Assembly: GCA_958296105.1 (NCBI GenBank)
Contig: OY282441.1
Coordinates: 1,749,800 to 1,813,799 of the forward strand
DNA length: 64,000 nt
Source of the DNA: an uncultured Dehalococcoidia bacterium
GTDB taxonomy: Bacteria; Chloroflexota; Dehalococcoidia; Lucifugimonadales; UBA1123
Direction of reading: 5' to 3'
Numbering within the stretch: position 1 is the first letter of the stretch; each line of letters begins with the position of its first letter. The translations under genes and the position numbers were made by a program. This document shows, piece after piece, positions 1 to 10,900 of the stretch. Below the pieces are notes generated by a model that saw only the letters and a list, made by a program, of their open reading frames with translations, was not told the DNA's origin and did no database searches.

Positions 1-1128
1 GCGCGGAGCCAAGCCGTCCGAGCGCGCCTCCTCGACTCTGGGAGCGCAGACGATGGCGGGAGTGGCGGACAGCGCGATGGGAGGGCCGGCCATCTGGGTC
101 TTTCCAAAGATCGGATCGTCCAGCTCGCGCACTAGGCCGTTGTGCAGTATCTGCGGATTGGACATGGCTTCCGTGGCGGCGCGGCTGACGTCGCACGGTA
201 CGTCCGCCGCTTGGAGCAGCTCGATCCACTCGCTCGCCGGGCGCGTCCGTACAGCCTGCGCGACCTTGTCGAATAGACGCTGGCGCGCCTCCTCGTCACG
301 CGGCCATCGCCCGTCCCCGAACTGCGGATCGGAGGCGATGAAGTCCGCCACGCCCAGAACCGACGCCGCGAGATCGACGAATCCCGAGTGAATGCAGCCA
401 AGCTGTATCCACTCCCCATCGGCGCACTCGAAGACGCTGTAGAACGGCCCCCCGCCCTGGATCGTCATGTTCATCGAGCGCACCGGAATTCGATCTCCCG
501 CCGCCTTCGGGGTGTACAGCAGCGCGCCTGCCATCAGCGAAGTCTCGACGCGCCTGCCGCGCCCCGTCCTTTCACGCTGATACAGCGCGGCGGCTATGCC
601 CATCGTCGCCAGCAGTCCCGCTCCGACGTATGCCACGGGGTGAACGACGTGGATGGGGCCGCCCCTGCGCGAGGGCTGGCTGGCGAGTATGCCGGTTCTA
701 GCCGCCACGAGATCGTGGTCGGCAGGCTCTCCGCTCAGCGGGCCGCTCGCGCCGTAGGCGGTTATCGAGCAGTGGACGATGCGCGGATGACGCTCTGCCA
801 GCGTGTCCAGTTCGAGGCGTGTTCGCGCGCGAGAGACGGGCGATACGTCTTCCAAGAGGACGTCCGCGCCGGCGCATGTCTCGCCAAGCTCATCTGCGCT
901 GAGGTCTGGGGCTATGCGGACGACCTCCTTGCCCCGATCGTAGAGCGCGAAGACGTCAGGCTTGCGAACGATATCCTCGTCATCCGTCACCAGCCTGACG
1001 ACCCTAGCCCCGTTGTCCGCCAAGAACATCGAGGAGAGAGCCGCCGCGAGTCCATCGGACAGGTCGATTACCGTCAGACCGCTCAGCGCGGACGACGGCC
1101 CCATCCGAGTCTCGTTGTCAATAGTCAT
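1..1128 (-). CDS. CaiB/BaiF family (class III) CoA-transferase, C-terminus beyond window
   Basis: Reading leftward from an ATG at 1128, the frame stays open to the window edge (376 codons; the family is usually about 400 residues). The N-terminal LSGLTVIDLSDGLAAALSSMFLADNGARVV segment, given here in outline as positions 15-45, is the Rossmann-like start of class III transferases. Asp139 in GEPADHDLVAARTG matches the position of the catalytic aspartate that forms the acyl-enzyme anhydride. These cytosolic enzymes move CoA between carboxylic acids. The substrate cannot be read from sequence. The gene is divergent from the oxidoreductase at 1288, with a 159-bp gap between them. Confidence 0.88.
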   Translation of the reverse strand, partial: MTIDNETRMGPSSALSGLTVIDLSDGLAAALSSMFLADNGARVVRLVTDDEDIVRKPDVFALYDRGKEVVRIAPDLSADELGETCAGADVLLEDVSPVSRARTRLELDTLAERHPRIVHCSITAYGASGPLSGEPADHDLVAARTGILASQPSRRGGPIHVVHPVAYVGAGLLATMGIAAALYQRERTGRGRRVETSLMAGALLYTPKAAGDRIPVRSMNMTIQGGGPFYSVFECADGEWIQLGCIHSGFVDLAASVLGVADFIASDPQFGDGRWPRDEEARQRLFDKVAQAVRTRPASEWIELLQAADVPCDVSRAATEAMSNPQILHNGLVRELDDPIFGKTQMAGPPIALSATPAIVCAPRVEEARSDGLAPR

Positions 1129-1287
1129 GCTCACAGTGAGGGCTATTGTGTTGGCGCTCAGTCCCGATGTCAAGAAGGTCGCAGACGCCTTACCCTGTAA
1201 CGACAGCGCGCGTCCAGTGTGTTTCGGCGGTCGCATATGCTGTAGAATAGTCGTCATCGAGCGTCAACGAAGACAACGGAGTAAGCC

Positions 1288-1905
1288 ATGCTCAACAAGC
1301 TGGGGCGAATCACGAGAATCAACCAGAGACGAATGCGCGCGGACGCGCCTCCCGGGCAGTTCGTCACCGAGAAATTTCCGGTTCTCACGTTTGGGCCAAC
1401 GCCGAGAATCAGTACGGCAGCGTGGGAGTTCAAGATTTTTGGACTGGTCGAAAACGAGGTCAGGCTCGACTGGCGGCAGTTCAACGATCTGCCGCAGACG
1501 ACTCTGGATGCCGAGTTCCACTGCGTGACCCAGTGGAGCAAGCTGCAAAACACGTGGCAGGGCATCCTGTTCACCGATCTGATGAAGCTGACAGCGCCGA
1601 AGCCGGATGCCAAGTTCGTCATGGCGCACTGCTACGGCGGCTACACCACCAACGTGGCGCTGGACACGCTCATGGATGACGACGTGCTGTTCGCGCACTC
1701 CCACGACGGAGCGCCGCTTACGCCCGAGCACGGCGGACCCATGCGCTTGGTGGTGCCGAAGCGCTACGGATGGAAGAGCGCCAAGTGGGTGAACGGAATC
1801 GAGTTCATGGCTGAAGACGCCCCCGGCTTCTGGGAGGTGCGCGGATACCACATGGAGGGCGACCCCTGGAAGGAGGAGCGCTTCTGGAGCTCGCTCAGCT
1901 ACTAG
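1288..1905 (+). CDS. Sulfite-oxidase-like molybdopterin-dependent oxidoreductase
   Basis: This 205-residue protein is a short, stand-alone oxidoreductase molybdopterin-binding domain (COG2041-type). Cys79 in FHCVTQWSKL is the expected cysteine ligand of molybdenum, and HGGPMRLVVPKRYGWKSAKW is the conserved block near the end of the domain. It has no signal peptide and no heme or dimerisation domain, unlike full sulfite oxidases or MsrP, so it is probably cytosolic with an unknown acceptor. A GGAG Shine-Dalgarno sits about 9 nt before the ATG, and a TAGAAT box at 1243-1248 could be its -10. The substrate is unknown. Confidence 0.85.
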   Translation: MLNKLGRITRINQRRMRADAPPGQFVTEKFPVLTFGPTPRISTAAWEFKIFGLVENEVRLDWRQFNDLPQTTLDAEFHCVTQWSKLQNTWQGILFTDLMKLTAPKPDAKFVMAHCYGGYTTNVALDTLMDDDVLFAHSHDGAPLTPEHGGPMRLVVPKRYGWKSAKWVNGIEFMAEDAPGFWEVRGYHMEGDPWKEERFWSSLSY

Positions 1906-1926
1906 CTCGACTGCCGGCGAGCGCGG

Positions 1927-2796
1927 TCAGGCGACGGCCGCCGTCTCCATGACGAGGGCGCGGTCGTCCCCCGCCAGATCCTGGCGGCAGCGCAGCGCGG
2001 ACAGGTTGGGGACGAACCGCCGAGCTATCGCTTTCGCGGCGTCCATCTGCTCGGGCATCAGCTCGACGATCAGCGCTCCGCCGGGCTTCAGTCTGCTGGC
2101 AGCCTGTTCGACCAGCCGCCTGAACGGCTCCAGTCCGTCGGCTCCCCCGTCGAGAGCGATCTTCGGCTCACGGCGCACCTCCGGCTGCAAGCTGCCGATC
2201 TGCGCGCTTGGAATGTACGGCGGGTTCGATACGATCAGATCGACCTCGCTCCCTACAGGCTCCAGCAGGTCTCCTCGGACGAAGCTCACCCTGTCCGCTA
2301 ATCCCAATCGCTCGGCGTTGCGCTTGGCGACGCGGAGGGCGTGGATGCTGATGTCCAGCGCAAGCAGGCTGACGCTCTTCGAATTCGCCGAGATCGCCAA
2401 GCCTGCGGCCCCCGATCCCACGCCGACATCCGCAGCCATGAGGAGGTTGGCGCCCACTCTGCCGATGTACTCGAGCGCGACGTCTACCAGAAGCTCGGTC
2501 TCCTGTCGGGGAATCATCACGCGCTCATCGACGCATATATCGAGTCCGTAGAACTCTCGCGTCCCGGTGATGTAGGCGAGCGGCTCACCAGAAAGCCTTC
2601 GGGCAGTTAGCGCCTGCAAGAGATCGGATTGGGAAGGGGTGAGGGAGAGGGAGCCGCCGTAAAGCTCGGACAGAAAATCCGATCTGCCGCAGCCCAAGAC
2701 GAACCTGAGCAAAACTTCGGCTTCGATGCGGAATTCGGCTATCCCGCCAGCGCGCAGAGCCTCGCAGATAGGGTTCAGGCTGTGGCGCAGAGACAC
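1927..2796 (-). CDS. prmC: Peptide chain release factor N5-glutamine methyltransferase
   Basis: PrmC methylates the glutamine of the GGQ motif of release factors using S-adenosylmethionine. The 289-residue protein has an N-terminal helical domain (1-85), a SAM motif (VGVGSGAAGLAIS, about 124-136) and the substrate-binding NPPY motif at 191-194, all diagnostic. The usual PRPETE block reads IPRQETELL here. It is the last gene of a leftward group with prfA, its functional partner. Its first ~70 bp are duplicated upstream at 3166-3238 as part of a tandem junction duplication, and the copy there leads nowhere. Confidence 0.95.
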   Translation of the reverse strand: MSLRHSLNPICEALRAGGIAEFRIEAEVLLRFVLGCGRSDFLSELYGGSLSLTPSQSDLLQALTARRLSGEPLAYITGTREFYGLDICVDERVMIPRQETELLVDVALEYIGRVGANLLMAADVGVGSGAAGLAISANSKSVSLLALDISIHALRVAKRNAERLGLADRVSFVRGDLLEPVGSEVDLIVSNPPYIPSAQIGSLQPEVRREPKIALDGGADGLEPFRRLVEQAASRLKPGGALIVELMPEQMDAAKAIARRFVPNLSALRCRQDLAGDDRALVMETAAVA

Positions 2797-3166
2797 GAGC
2801 TAATTTTGCGCCCGGCGTTTCAGCGCGGGAACGCGGATCGAGCGCGGCGCTCAGGACGCAGGAGGCGGCTCGTCGAATGGCGCGCCGCTGGCTTCGGCAT
2901 CCATACGCCGCCGGTTCCACTCCGTCCAGAGGCGGCGCTCTTGCGCAAGACCTTCTGCAAGTCCCTCGGCAAGTCCTGCTGTAAGGGCTTGCGCAATTCC
3001 CTCGGCGCGGCCCTCTGCAAAGGCTTCCGCACGCATTTCAGCCTCCCGCCTCTCGGCTTCCGCCTTCTGCCTCTCGGCTTCCGCCTTCTGCTTTTCCAGC
3101 ATGGGCTTGAGGAACTTGTTCGTGAGGTATCGCGCAGTAACCATTATGAATCCTCCCAGTATATCC
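2727..3166. repeat. Copy A of a tandem duplication spanning the prmC/coiled-coil junction
   Basis: Positions 2727-3166 and 3166-3516 are two copies of the same segment in direct tandem: the 5' end of prmC, the short gap, and the 3' end of the coiled-coil gene. Copy A carries an extra 90 bp of in-frame coiled-coil repeat compared with copy B. Otherwise the copies differ by scattered substitutions and one indel. The join is visible where cctcccagtatatcc runs directly into gatgcggaattcgg at about 3165. Confidence 0.9.
2851..3144 (-). pseudogene. Truncated duplicate of the coiled-coil membrane protein (C-terminal half)
   Basis: This 97-codon frame matches the last ~66 residues of the gene at 3294-3812 almost exactly, including the shared start MVTARYLTNKFLKPMLEKQK and the end ASGAPFDEPPPAS. 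It adds a 7-residue QKAEAER repeat and a 23-residue block with three AEG units. It lacks the two membrane helices of the parent. It arose from the local tandem duplication. It still has an ATG and an open frame, so it might be made as a soluble coiled-coil peptide, but I treat it as a remnant. Confidence 0.7.
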
Positions 3167-3516
3167 GATGCGGAATTCGGCTATCCCGCCAGCGCGCAGA
3201 GCCTCGCAGGTGGGATTCAGGCTGTGACGCAGGGACACGAGCTAATCTTGCGGCCGACGTTTTCAGCGCGGGAACGCGGATCGAGTGCGGCGCTCAGGAC
3301 GCAGGAGGCGGCTCGTCGAATGGCGCGCCGCTGGCTTCGGCATCCATACGCCGCCGGTTCCACTCCGTCCAGAGGCGGCGCTCTTGCGCAAGGGCTTCGG
3401 CACGCACTTCAGCCTCCCGCCTCTCGGCTTCCGCCTTCTGCTTTTCCAGCATGGGCTTGAGGAACTTGTTCGTGAGGTATCGCGCTGTAACCATTATAAA
3501 TCCTCCCAGTAGATCC
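3166..3516. repeat. Copy B of the tandem junction duplication
   Basis: This is the upstream copy. It contains the first ~24 codons of a second prmC start (3166-3238, minus strand), a 55-bp gap, and the 3' end of the complete coiled-coil gene. The prmC fragment runs out of frame at the join and cannot make PrmC. Confidence 0.9.
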
Positions 3517-3812
3517 AAGGTCGATACTATCATTATCGCATAGATTACGATAAGCGGCGTGGCTGGAGCCGCCCCGGACCCAATCGCAATCGCGGTTTGC
3601 CGAATTCCCTCGTGCCTTCCGCTCGCAATCTCTTCCCACGCTATCAGCGCCGTCCAGCCAATCGTCATCGCAAATATGAGAGCCGCGCACCAAGGCACCC
3701 ACTTCCTCGCCACGTTCAGGGGCGATTCGAGATCGTCCGAAGGGCGCTTGTCCTTCTCCCCGCGACGGGGTTCGGAGTCCGGGCCGCCCTCTGGTCGCTC
3801 GTCATCACTCAT
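3294..3812 (-). CDS. Small membrane protein with C-terminal coiled coil
   Basis: The 172-residue protein has a charged N-terminus (1-38), two likely membrane helices (WCAALIFAMTIGWTALIAW, about 41-59, and PLIVIYAIMIVSTLDLLGGF, about 86-105) and then a Lys/Glu/Ala-rich coiled coil ending in WTEWNRRRMDAEASGAPF plus DEPPPAS. I do not recognise a named family or function. Its ATG overlaps the prfA stop by 8 nt, so it is probably translated by coupling with prfA. Its 3' half is duplicated downstream, and the coiled-coil part differs in repeat number between copies, which indicates slippage-prone heptad-like DNA. Confidence 0.75.
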   Translation of the reverse strand: MSDDERPEGGPDSEPRRGEKDKRPSDDLESPLNVARKWVPWCAALIFAMTIGWTALIAWEEIASGRHEGIRQTAIAIGSGAAPATPLIVIYAIMIVSTLDLLGGFIMVTARYLTNKFLKPMLEKQKAEAERREAEVRAEALAQERRLWTEWNRRRMDAEASGAPFDEPPPAS

Positions 3813-4878
3813 ACCCGCTCTCCGCCAGCTTGCGCGTCTGCTCCTCTTCCAGCAGCGCGTCTATGACGGCGTCGATCTCGCCGTCTAGGGCTTGGGCGAG
3901 ACTGTGGACGGTGAGGCCTATACGATGGTCGGTAATCCTGCTCTGGGGGAAGTTGTACGTTCTGACGCGCTCGGATCGGTCGCCGCTTCCCACCTGCGAG
4001 CGTCGCGCGTCCGAGCGCTCGCGCTGCTGGCGCTCCACCTCCTGCGCGTACAGCCTCGACCTCAGCACCGCCATCGCCTTCTCCTTGTTCTTGAGCTGGC
4101 TTCGCTCGTCCTGGCAGATGGCTATGATGCCAGTGGGCTTGTGCGTAACGCGAATGGCGGTCGCCACCTTCTGGACGTTCTGGCCGCCGTGTCCGGATGC
4201 GTGGAACACGTCGATCTGGAGGTCGTCCTGGCCTATCTCGATGTCGACCTCCTCGGCCTCGGGCAGTACGGCGACGGTCGCGGCGGACGTGTGAATCCGT
4301 CCGCTGGACTCGGTGACCGGCACCCGCTGCACGCGGTGAACGCCGCTCTCGTGCTTGAGGCGCGAGTAGGCGCCCTTCCCTCGAACCTCGAATACGATCT
4401 CTTTTACCGCGCCGATTCCGGTCTCGTTGAGGTCTATCACCTCGGTCTTCCAGCTCCGGCGCTGGGCGTATCGGCTGTACATGCGGTAGAGATCGGCAGC
4501 GAACAGCCCCGCCTCGTCCCCTCCGGTTCCCGCGCGGATCTCGACGATGACGTTCTTGTCGTCGTTGGGGTCTCTGGGTACGAGCGCGAGCTTCAGCTCG
4601 GACTCGGCGGCATCGCGGCGACGCTCTAGCTCAGTCAGCTCCTCGCGCGCCAGCTCGACCAATTCCTCGTCAGACTCGTCCCGCAGCATGGCGCGAAGGT
4701 CGTCCATCTCGGAATCCGCGGCGCGGATATCCCGAGACAGGCGCACGACGTCGCGAAGCTGCGCCTGCTCTCTGGCAAGCGCCTCGATTCGAGTGTAATC
4801 GACGGCTACCTCCGGATCGGACATCATCCGGTCCAGCTCCTCGAACCGATCTTCGACTTTCTGCATTCTCTCTAGCAT
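3805..4878 (-). CDS. prfA: Peptide chain release factor 1
   Basis: RF1 ends translation at UAA and UAG codons. The 357-residue frame has the GGQ peptidyl-hydrolysis motif (SGHGGQNVQK) and RVPVTESSGRIHTSAATVA, where PVT occupies the PxT stop-codon recognition site and marks this as RF1 rather than RF2. I start it at the ATG at 4878 (MLERMQKVEDRFEEL), which has GGGAGAG 6-12 nt upstream. A GTG at 4896 would add six residues. It is the first gene of the prfA - coiled-coil - prmC operon, so the factor and its modifying enzyme are co-transcribed. Confidence 0.96.
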   Translation of the reverse strand: MLERMQKVEDRFEELDRMMSDPEVAVDYTRIEALAREQAQLRDVVRLSRDIRAADSEMDDLRAMLRDESDEELVELAREELTELERRRDAAESELKLALVPRDPNDDKNVIVEIRAGTGGDEAGLFAADLYRMYSRYAQRRSWKTEVIDLNETGIGAVKEIVFEVRGKGAYSRLKHESGVHRVQRVPVTESSGRIHTSAATVAVLPEAEEVDIEIGQDDLQIDVFHASGHGGQNVQKVATAIRVTHKPTGIIAICQDERSQLKNKEKAMAVLRSRLYAQEVERQQRERSDARRSQVGSGDRSERVRTYNFPQSRITDHRIGLTVHSLAQALDGEIDAVIDALLEEEQTRKLAESGYE

Positions 4879-4896
4879 GGCAACTCTCCCGCCCAC

Positions 4897-4949
4897 AGTT
4901 TACATTTTGGGGCTGCCGATTGTCAGGCGATGCGGTTTCAAGGTATTCT
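4897..4949. promoter_or_regulatory. Back-to-back promoters sharing one -35 region (prfA and giant subtilase)
   Basis: On the plus strand, TTGTCA (4920-4925) and TATTCT (4944-4949) are 18 bp apart. On the minus strand, CTGACA (complement of 4921-4926) and TAAACT (complement of 4897-4902) are also 18 bp apart. The two -35 hexamers therefore overlap almost completely, so polymerases could compete for the site. These are consensus matches by eye only. Confidence 0.5.
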
Positions 4950-4966
4950 CTACGTTCGGGGGAAGT

Positions 4967-7900
4967 ATGAGATACGGACAGGAACAGTTGGCGCGCGATT
5001 CGTCGATGAAGAGGCCGCGCGCACCGAAGGTCGCAGCGCAGATGTCGCTTACCGTCCTCGCCTTCATCGCGCTGGCGATGGTCGCGCTGGCGGACTCGCC
5101 CCGCTCCCACGCGGACAGTGGCGAGGGCGACGCTCCGCCCATCGACATGGAGGAGATCACACCAGACGGTGACCTCCCCATCCCCATAGACATAGACGAC
5201 CCGAACGACCTCTTGCCGGTCTTCTTGGACGATGAGCGCGGCGGCGACCTTTCCACATTGCTCACCAGCAAGAAGACGGGTGAAGACGAACCTTCGCTCG
5301 ATGGCAAGAAGGCCGATGAAGACGACCTTCCCTTCCCGCTGGCTTGGGAGAAGCGCGGCGATACGGTCAGCGACGGCGAGGTCGACCTCTCCCCCGATAT
5401 ACTCGGTGAGAAGCCCAAACCCAAGTATCCGACACTGATGTCCTCGCTCGACCGTCTCGTCGTGGACGTGGAGACGGGGGTTCTCTCCGCCGCGGACGCC
5501 GTCAAGCAGACGCCCATGCGCGACGAGTCGGATTCGGGCGTGGCGGTCACGGTCTACGCATCGGAAGACATATCCGCCGCAAAGAGATTTCTGGCGGACA
5601 GGGGCGTGGAGATCAGGAACGTCGGCAAGACGTATCTCGAAGCCTACGTTCCGATGAACCTTCTCGGCGAGGTGTCCGAGCAGCCCGGCGTCATCCGAGT
5701 CCAGACGATCGTCGGGCCGCAGATCGACCAAACTACGCCCGACCCCTGCATAACCGATCTCGGCAGCCTGTCCGCGCCGGTGTCGCGCGCAGGCTCGTGG
5801 TCGAGCGAGTGCGAATCCGAAAGACGCGCAGGCAGATACTCGCGCTACTACACCTTCACGCTGGCGCAGAATTCATTCGTGAACATAGACCTCGCCTCCC
5901 CGACGGTGGACACCTATCTGAGGCTGATGATCGGCGCGGGCAAATCCGGCGGCTTGATCGCATTCAACGACGACGGCGGCGAGGGCACCAACTCGCGCAT
6001 ACGGAGACGGCTCCCCCCAGGCGCTTACACGATAGAAGCCACGACCTTCAGCGCCATGACAGAGGGCAGCTTCACCATCGAGATCGAGACCTCGATTCCG
6101 CAGATATGCCCGCCGACGTCTCTGAACTTGGCATCAGGCAATGCGACCAGTTCGAGCGCATGGGTGGACACGTGCGAATCCGCGAATCTCATCGGACATC
6201 GGGCGCGGCACTACAGCTTCACTCTGGCGCGAGACTCGTTCGTGACCATCCAGCTGGAATCCCCAGACGTGGATACCCGCATGTACCTGATTTTTGGCGC
6301 GTCCTCGACCGGAAGCGTGATCGCCGGCACGGACATAGTTGGGGGGAGCATCCCAACTTCCACCTCGTATCTGGAGCAGACGCTTCCGTCTGGCGCGTAC
6401 ACAATCGAGGCAACTACGTTCCAAGCGGGCTACGCAGGCAATTTCACGCTCACCGTCAGCGCCACTCCAGCCACCTCCGTGCCCTCGATCCAGTGCGGGA
6501 CCAATGTGACCAATCGACTATCGCGTTCAAGGACTTGGACTCTGGCGAGCAGTTGGAGCTACGGCTGTGATGCCTTCCGTATCTTGGACAGGCACGCGCG
6601 CTACTACTACTTCACGCTCACCGAAGAGCAACACGTCACAGTAGACCTGACGTCTCTCGACGCGGACACCTACATGCTCCTACTTCAGCTTTTCTCGGAT
6701 GGAAGCCAAAGGCAGATAGCCGGAAACGACGACGGCGGGGCGGGAACCAACTCGCGCATACGAAGCGTGCTGCCCCCCGGAAGATATGTGATCATAGCGA
6801 CTACTGTCTTTCCCAACGTCACCGGCAGGTTCGCGCTCAGAATAGTCGCAGCTGGCAGCGTGTGCCAAGACACGCTGGGAGCGGTCTCGGGAACGGAGAC
6901 CGTCACGGGCAGCTTTGCCGCAGGGTGCGATGACCTGCATCGTCCGGGGGCTTATGGGCGCTACTACACCTTCACGCTGGCGCAGGACTCGACCATCGCC
7001 ATCGACCTCACTTCCTCGAACGCAGACACGTTCATGTACCTGCTTAGCGGCGCGTCCTCGACTGGGGCCATACTCGCACGGAGCGACGACGGCGGCGCAG
7101 GCACGAACTCGCGCATAAGCGGCACTGTCGTTGCCGGAAGCTACACGGTGGCTGCCACGACCGACGAACCCGGCGACGAGGGCAACTTCACCTTGACGAT
7201 AAGCGCCGAGCCAATCGCTCCGCCTCGAAACATCTGCGAGGCGTCCATAGGGCGGATTCACGTCAGGGCGACCCGCTCCGCCAGCTTTGGCGCGGAGTGC
7301 GACTCCACGAGCCGCCGAGGCAGATACGCTCGCTACTACAGCTTCTCGCTGGAGCGGTTCTCGCACGTGACGATAAACCTGACGTCTTTCAACGCGGACA
7401 CGTACCTGTACCTGCTGCAAGGCTTCGGGGCGTCCGGCGCGTCGCTCGCCTTCGACGACGACGGCGGGCCGGGATCCAACTCGCGCATAAGCGCCGCGCT
7501 GACGGCAGGCGACTACACGGTCGAAGCCACGACCTTCCGCGCCGCGGACGAGGGCGACTTCACGCTCGCCATAGCCGTCTCGGAGTTCGAGCTCTCGCCC
7601 CAGTGCATAAACCAGCTCGGGACGATCCGCGGAAAGGTGGTGCGCTCCGGCGTGTGGAGCGATGGCTGCCACGCGCCGCACCTTCCCAGTTTGGTGCGCC
7701 ACTACGGATTCACGCTCACAGAAGACTCGCACGTCACGATAGACCTGATTTCCTCAGTCGATAAATTGTTGATACTGCTGAGAGGGTCGGAAACGTCCTC
7801 CCCTTTCATCACGTCCTCCCCTTTCACCACCACCGCGGGCGACGACGCGCGCATACGCGCCGCGCTGACGGCAGGCGACTACTTGGTGAGAGCCACGTCC

Positions 7901-10900
7901 CTCGTCGGCGCCGGCGCTTTCTCGCTCGTAATCGACGCGTCCCCGGGCAAGATCACCAGCCAAGGGGCGGCGGCACACGGAGCGCCGGGCTGGAACGCTC
8001 TCGGATTCACTGGCGAAGGTGTCAGGGTGGGCATCATAGACGGCGGATTCCGAGGTTACAGCGCCCTCGTCGGAACGGAGCTGCCCGAGCCGCTGGGCGA
8101 AAGGTGCTACAACCGTTCAGGCATCATCGACTGCGATGCCACCACCTCGACTCACGGCACGGAGGTCGCCGAGGCTGTGGTGGACATTGCGCCGGACGTG
8201 TCCCTGTATCTGGCGGACCCGCATACGCGGGGAGACCTGTTCCGCACGGTGGACTGGATGATTTCGGAGCGCGTATCCGTCATCAACCAGTCGCTGAGCT
8301 ACGCTTGGGACGGACCCGGAGACGGAACATCCCCATTTGAAGACAGCCCGCTCGCCGCGGTGGATCGCGCCGTGCGCGGCGGCATCGTGTGGGTCAACTC
8401 GGCGGGAAACACCGGCGGAGATGTTTGGCTCGGGAGCTACTCGGACGCCGACGGGGACGGGCTGATCGAGTTCAGCGCAGGAGACGAAACCAACTCCGTC
8501 CAGACTTCTGGCATCTCGATTCCGTACCTCTTCGAGCTGCGCTGGGAAGACAGCTGGACAGGGGCGAGGCGCGACCTCGACCTATATCTCATAGATTCCC
8601 AGAACCGAGTCGTGGCGTACAGCGCGGATCCGCAATACGGAGAGATGGGCCAAATCCCCTACGAGAGCATCTTTTTACCGCTCCGCCTACAGAGAGGTCT
8701 GTACCGAGTGGTCGTCAGGCACGCCGCCGGGGACGCTCCCGCATGGGTGCAGATGAGAAATTTCCGGCCCGGCCTCGCTCTGGAGCATGGATCGAGGGGC
8801 AGCATCGGCAACCCGGCAGAGAGCGCGAACCCCGGAATGCTGGCGGCCGGCGCCGCGCCGTGGTTCGACACGGACAGGGTCGAGTCGTTCAGCGCGCGCG
8901 GGCCAACTACGGACGGCAGGGTGAAGCCCGACGTGGTCGGCGCGGACGGCGGCATCTCCGCAGCTGGAAACGGAGATTACTTCTACGGCACCAGCCAAGC
9001 GGCTCCGCACGTCGCGGGCATTGCCGCGCTCGCGCGCCAGCGCTTCCCGTATCTCGACGCGCAGGATACAGCGCGGTACATCGAAGATCATGCCGCGCCG
9101 CGCCCCGCGCAGCCGGGCGGGACGATCGAAGTCCCCAACAACGTCTGGGGCTACGGACTGGCTCAGCTGCCGCCAGTTCTGCCGGAAGTCTTGCGCGGAC
9201 ACAGCCTCGACGCTGCGAACCCCGATGATGGAGACTTGGCAGGATACTCGGTCTCCGTAAGCGCGGATGGAGGAACCATCGTCGCCGGCGCGTTCGGAGA
9301 CGACGAAAACGGCAGCCTCAGCGGAGCGGCATACGTCTTCACCGAGCCAGTCGGCGGCTGGGGATCCGGCACCACGACCAGCGCGGTGAAGCTCACGGCG
9401 GAGAGCGGCTCGGCGGGAGACAGATTCGGCTATTCGGTGGCGGTGAGCGCGGACGGCGAAACCATCGCAGTCGGAGCGTGGGGAGACAGCTCGGAGAAAG
9501 GCGCGGCATACGTCTTCACCAAGCCAGCCGACGGATGGACTGCCACGACCAGCGCGGCGAAGCTCACCGCAGCGGACAGAAATGTTCGAGGCTTCTTCGG
9601 ATTATCGGTCTCCGTGAGCGAGGACGGCAGCGCAATCATCGCAGGCGCACCCGGAAACCTCGAAGACGGCAGCGCCACAGGCGCGGCATACGTCTTCACC
9701 AAGCCAGCCGACGGATGGACTGCCACCACCAGCGCGGCTAAGCTCACCGCGGCGGACAGGGAGGCGGGGGACAGGTTCGGAGCATCGGTGGCGATGAGCG
9801 CGGACGGCGGCACGGCGGCAGTGGGCGCGTGGAGGGAAAGTTCGACGAAAGGCGCGGCATACGTCTTCACCAAGCCAGCCGGCGGATGGACTGCCGCCAC
9901 CAGCGCGGCTAAGCTCACGGCGGCGGACGGGGAGGCGTGGTCTCGGTTCGGCACGGAGGCGGCGGTGAGCGCGGACGGCGAAACCATCGCGGTCGGAGCG
10001 TGGGGAGACAGCTCGTCGAAAGGCGCGGCATACGTCTTCACCAAGCCAGCCGACGGATGGACTGCCACCACCAGCGCGGCTAAGCTCACGGCGGCGGACG
10101 GGGAGGCGGGGGACACATTCGGCGCGCGGGTGGCGATGAGCGCGGACGGCGAAACCATCGCGGTCGGAGCGTGGGAGAGAAATTTGTCGAAAGGCGCGGC
10201 ATACGTGTTCGAGATGCCAGCCGGCGGATGGACTGCCACTACCAACGCGGCAAAGCTCACGGACGGCGTTTCGGCAGCCCTGAGCGCGGACGGCGGCGCG
10301 CTGGTCGTCGGCAGCTGGGTTGGGAGTATGGCGCGCGGCGGGGGTGAAGTGGGCGTGTTCCGCCGCCCAGCCGACGGATGGGTGGAAGGTCGGTCATCTA
10401 TCGAAAGTCTGCGGCTTCTCGCGCTGTCCGTCGACCCCGGCAGTCGAATAGGCAGCTCTCTGGATGTGAGCGAAGACGGGAGCGCGGCAGCGGTGGGCGC
10501 GCCGGGGGACGACGCCAACGGGGACGAATCAGGCGCGGCATACGTGTTCAGCCGACCGCTCAGCGGGTGGAGCGGCTCCTCCACTAGCGCCAAGCTCACG
10601 GCGAGCGACGGAAGCGAGGGGGACGAGTTCGGAAGCTCCGTCGGCATCAGCTCGGACGGCGGCGCGGTGGCGGTCGCCGCGCCCAATCATGGGAGCGGCG
10701 CGGCATACGTGTTCACCAAGCCGGTCGGTGGCTGGACTGCCCCCACGTCCACGTCCGCCAAGCTCAGCGCCCGCGCTGAAGACTCGGGCAGCGGTTTCGG
10801 ATATTCAGTGGCAGTCAGTGGAGACGGGAGTACGATCGTCGTAGGCGCGCCATACTACAACGGAAACAGTGGCGCGGCATACGTGTTCACCAAGCCAGCC

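Noticed and set aside
2629..3543. A plus-strand frame of about 300 codons opposite prmC and the duplication
   Set aside because: It repeats itself because of the tandem duplication and has shadow-frame composition.
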